A DNA stretch of 45,000 nucleotides from NCBI GenBank assembly GCA_029834535.1, contig JAQMWT010000231.1:1-45000 (forward strand). Direction: 5' to 3'. Origin of the DNA: Chrysophaeum taylorii. Taxonomy: Eukaryota; Sar; Pelagophyceae; Pelagomonadales; Pelagomonadaceae. Position 1 is the first letter of the stretch. Each line of letters starts with the position of its first letter. Below the pieces are notes generated by a model. The model did not search any database. It was not told where the DNA came from and was given only the letters and a program-made list of their open reading frames with translations. The position numbers and the translations under genes were made by a program. Below, one piece after another: positions 42,980 through 45,000 of this stretch.

Positions 42980-43372
42980 AACTAACTAACTTCAGACCTC
43001 TCCCGAGCATGGGAGCCAGGCCGGACCGGCAGGAGCCGGTGCGGAATCACAGAGGAAAATCACGCAGTTGGGGCAGGGCGACGGACGAGGACGGACTTGT
43101 TGATGGTGGACCGCCACTGCGCGCGGTCTTGTGCGAGGTCGTGCAAAAGCGTCGCAGGCCGCGGACGTGTTGGTCCACGAACAACCGACCTGTCCGTCGC
43201 GTTCTGCCCAACCGAGCGAACCCCATCCCAGCGCGGACTTTCCTGGTGCTAACCGGCCAGCCCGGGAGGCGAGCAGGCACCGTCTCACTCCGGGACGGCC
43301 GGGGCCGTCGCAGGGAGCAAACGTGTTAGGCGCCGTCCTCCATCGCAACCAACGGTTAGCGATCGCAGGGGG
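42980..43372 (-). mobile_element. SINE-like retroposon, full-length copy 3
   Basis: Minus orientation with a clean TTAG tail. A short target duplication aact lies at 42976-42979 and 43373-43376; joined once, the RT frame of D runs on without a stop, which confirms the ends. Few differences from 16139-16530 apart from a short deletion near 43075. Confidence 0.85.
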
Positions 43373-43376
43373 AACT

Positions 43377-44195
43377 GTAACCCCATTAAAATACCCTATG
43401 TCTTACACTTTTGCTTACAAAGATGGCTCTCCCTTTACCGACGTGGAAGTCTACATTCACAACCATTTCGCTACATTACTTGGCAAATTGGCTTTCATGC
43501 AAGTAGCCTACCGACCGGATGTCTCGCAAGCTCTAGGACGACGTTCGATAGGTATGCACTCTCCTACACACGTGCACGTTCAGATGCCCCAACATCTCCT
43601 ACGGTACCTCATTAAACCGGAGAACAGAGCTCTTCGCCATTGAACTAACTAACTAACTTCAGACCTCTCCCGAGCATGGGAGCCAGGCCGGACCGACAGG
43701 AGCCAGTCCGGAATCACGGGCCTGTAGACGAGGAGCGCCGAAAGGTCGGTCGGCGGAGAGTGACCATCAAGCTTGTCGCCATGCGACGAGGAGACCGCGA
43801 TGTGACTGACAACGAACTCGTCGATAACCTTCCGTCTTCGCCCCCCGGCCATACCCCGTCCCACTGCGAACGTTCCGGCTGCCAACCGGCCCGCCCGGGA
43901 GGCGAATACGTGCCAACCTACGCCGGGAGGGCGGATGCCCTCGCAAGGCTCAGGATTCATGAGGCACCGTCCTCCATCGCAACCGCAGTCGCCGATCAGG
44001 CACTCTTCGCCATTGGTTTCACCATAAAAGCAATGCTATCGAGAATCACTTGCGCGTCGTTTCCGCTGACAGAGTAGACTTGTCCACTATCGTTGACTAC
44101 CAGGATAAAGATGTTGCAACTGGCAAATTTGACCCCCTGGCTGCTACAAGTGTATCCGACCATAAATCCACTTTCAGTTTGCGCAAAAGAAAAAT
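43377..44195 (+). pseudogene. RT C-terminus and RNase H start of element D, split by a retroposon and truncated
   Basis: 43377-43642 encodes NHFATLLGKLAFMQVAYRPD and GMHSPTHVHVQMPQ, matching A. After the retroposon at 43643-44002 the same frame gives IENHLRVVSADR and VDYQDKDVATGKFDPLAA, matching A residues just before its RNase H Asp. Similarity stops at about 44190, after SDHKST, so most of RNase H and the 3' LTR of D are absent. Confidence 0.82.
43643..44002 (-). mobile_element. SINE-like retroposon, divergent subfamily copy
   Basis: Minus orientation. It shares its first about 75 bp (tail side, with gacctctcccgagcatggga) and last about 30 bp (gcaccgtcctccatcgcaac) with the main family, but the middle is different. 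Perfect 13-bp duplication ctcttcgccattg at 43630-43642 and 44003-44015. It shows a second subfamily that keeps both ends. Confidence 0.85.
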
Positions 44196-44509
44196 CGTTA
44201 CGACCCAAACCCGCGTGTCGCCCGGCCACACCCGCCGAAACGTCCCCTTGCGCAGTCCGTGAAGGTACAAGTGGCCTCGGGCGACCCGGCAGAGCGACGT
44301 GAGCCCTCTTTTAGTCCATTGAGGCTCAAAATCTGTCTTCGGTCGCCCGCGGTACGGATAAAACGGCTCGAGACCCCTGGATTTTCGACGCGGACTCCGC
44401 TCTGAAGTGTGCGGGGTACCCTCTCGGACCTACCGCGACACTGTCCAGTGGTCTACCACGAATTTATTCGGTAATAGAGTCCATGGCGCTGTTGCTGGCG
44501 CGCTGCAGT
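44196..44509. other. GC-rich DNA after the truncated end of D
   Basis: No element similarity and no convincing gene; short open frames only. The base composition changes here towards higher GC, and this may be the edge of the repeat cluster. Confidence 0.4.
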
Positions 44510-45000
44510 TCAGTCTGGGGGATGGAGCGATGGTTTCCGGCAGTCCGCTTGAGCTTCTGGGCATGGCGCTGGGTTTCGACCGCGAGATGGGCGATCTCGT
44601 CTTTGCCTCCATTCTCGGCATGGTAGACGAGCTTTTACTCGCGGGCGTCCGCGAGTACCGCGTGAGACGTACGCCTTGTTCCTCGAAAAGTGCCTCGTCT
44701 TGTGCTTTATCTGAGCGCGCTGCACGCACTTGGCGAGATCCTCGGCGGCGAGCTTTGAGTCGATGAACTCATCATCGCGTTTCTTTTTCTGGAGAGGCCG
44801 GCTCAGTGAGCTGTCTCCAACGGCACGATGAGCGCCCCGCTTCGGTCCCACAAAGGCCGGTGCACCCTTGGGCTTCTTCAGCGGCGGCGACGACGCGGCC
44901 GCGAACTTCGGCGGCGTCTTCGCCGTCTCCTCCGAGGCGATCGGCGCGCCCGCAGGCTTGCGCTTGTACGCCCGCGGCTCGTGTTCCCGCCGAAAGTCGT
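44510..45000 (-). CDS. Unidentified GC-rich open frame, incomplete at window edge
   Basis: The minus-strand frame is open from the window end (44998) to a stop at 44510 and lacks a start within the window. It is Lys/Arg/Ala/Pro-rich with short basic stretches (YKRKPAGAP, PPLKKPKGAP, PLQKKKRDDEF) that resemble nuclear localisation signals, followed by a possibly helical DSKLAAEDLAKCVQRA. The strong G/C third-position bias differs from the retrotransposons. It could be the last exon of a host nuclear protein or simply GC-rich DNA; the Arg-rich tail after about 44700 looks less like coding sequence. No family recognised. Confidence 0.3.
   Translation of the reverse strand, partial: DFRREHEPRAYKRKPAGAPIASEETAKTPPKFAAASSPPLKKPKGAPAFVGPKRGAHRAVGDSSLSRPLQKKKRDDEFIDSKLAAEDLAKCVQRAQIKHKTRHFSRNKAYVSRGTRGRPRVKARLPCREWRQRRDRPSRGRNPAPCPEAQADCRKPSLHPPD

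Larger units (their letters stand above)
16701..44195 (+). mobile_element. Copia-like retrotransposon D, interrupted by two LTR elements and three SINE-like copies
   Basis: One plus-strand element, split by later insertions: gag (17085-17589, 27253-27763, 28159-28925), protease (29160-29460), linker (29461-29807 and 38379-38440), methyltransferase (38449-39725), integrase (39739-41060), RT (41102-42979), RT/RNase H (43377-43642 and 44016-44195). Insertions are B (17590-27248), E (29808-38374) and retroposons at 27764-28158, 42980-43372 and 43643-44002. At B and at the three retroposons the gene frames align again after counting the duplicated target once. The 5' LTR was not found (start uncertain between 16701 and 17085), and the 3' part after the middle of RNase H is missing. 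Confidence 0.8.

Noticed and set aside
16218..43329. Open frames of 60-106 codons recurring in the retroposon copies on both strands.
   Set aside because: They recur because the copies are nearly identical and GC-rich; no domain is seen, and the divergent subfamily does not keep them.

Overview
The window is repeat-derived DNA from a eukaryotic nuclear genome. It holds Ty1/Copia-type LTR retrotransposons on both strands, short tailed retroposons (SINE-like) with target-site duplications, Helitron helicase remnants and long CT/CTGT microsatellites. There is no bacterial operon, CRISPR array, rRNA or convincing tRNA. No host gene is identified. Only a GC-rich open frame at the extreme right edge (44510-45000, minus) might be one. 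The lineage cannot be read from the sequence; an alga or other protist is a guess, because retrotransposons carrying cytosine methyltransferases have been described in a dinoflagellate and a charophyte.

Layout. 1-8760: plus-strand Copia element A, cut by the window edge (methyltransferase, integrase, reverse transcriptase/RNase H, then an unidentified third ORF). 8700-11267: microsatellite plus two tandem ~1 kb units carrying Helitron helicase fragments, inserted in the 3' region of A. 11268-15000: the end of A's 3' region meets, head to head, a minus-strand block with third-ORF copy, 3' region and gag (element F). 15000-15980: nothing recognised. 15979-17589: a duplicated gag 5' segment (D0) and the start of plus-strand element D. 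D runs to about 44195 but is broken by two complete LTR elements in the opposite orientation, B (17590-27248, autonomous type) and E (29808-38374, long and without recognisable enzymes), and by three tailed retroposons. For B and for the D-hosted retroposons, the reading frame of D lines up again across the duplicated target bases, so the nesting is well supported.

Main result. Three elements (A, B, D) carry, upstream of integrase, a region with the ordered motifs of a C5-cytosine DNA methyltransferase: a glycine-containing motif I, a motif IV Pro-Cys (PPC, SPC or PCQ), a motif VI Glu (ENV in B), motif VIII (RER or a relative) and motif X (NA[LIV]P). In B and D the order is gag, protease, methyltransferase, integrase, RT, RNase H. 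D also repeats a T-E-x-S-L-N-Y-[GR]-S peptide at three module boundaries, which looks like the protease cleavage site of its polyprotein. Most genes here are broken by stops and frameshifts; the RT/RNase H frame of B (17830-20460) is the longest intact one.
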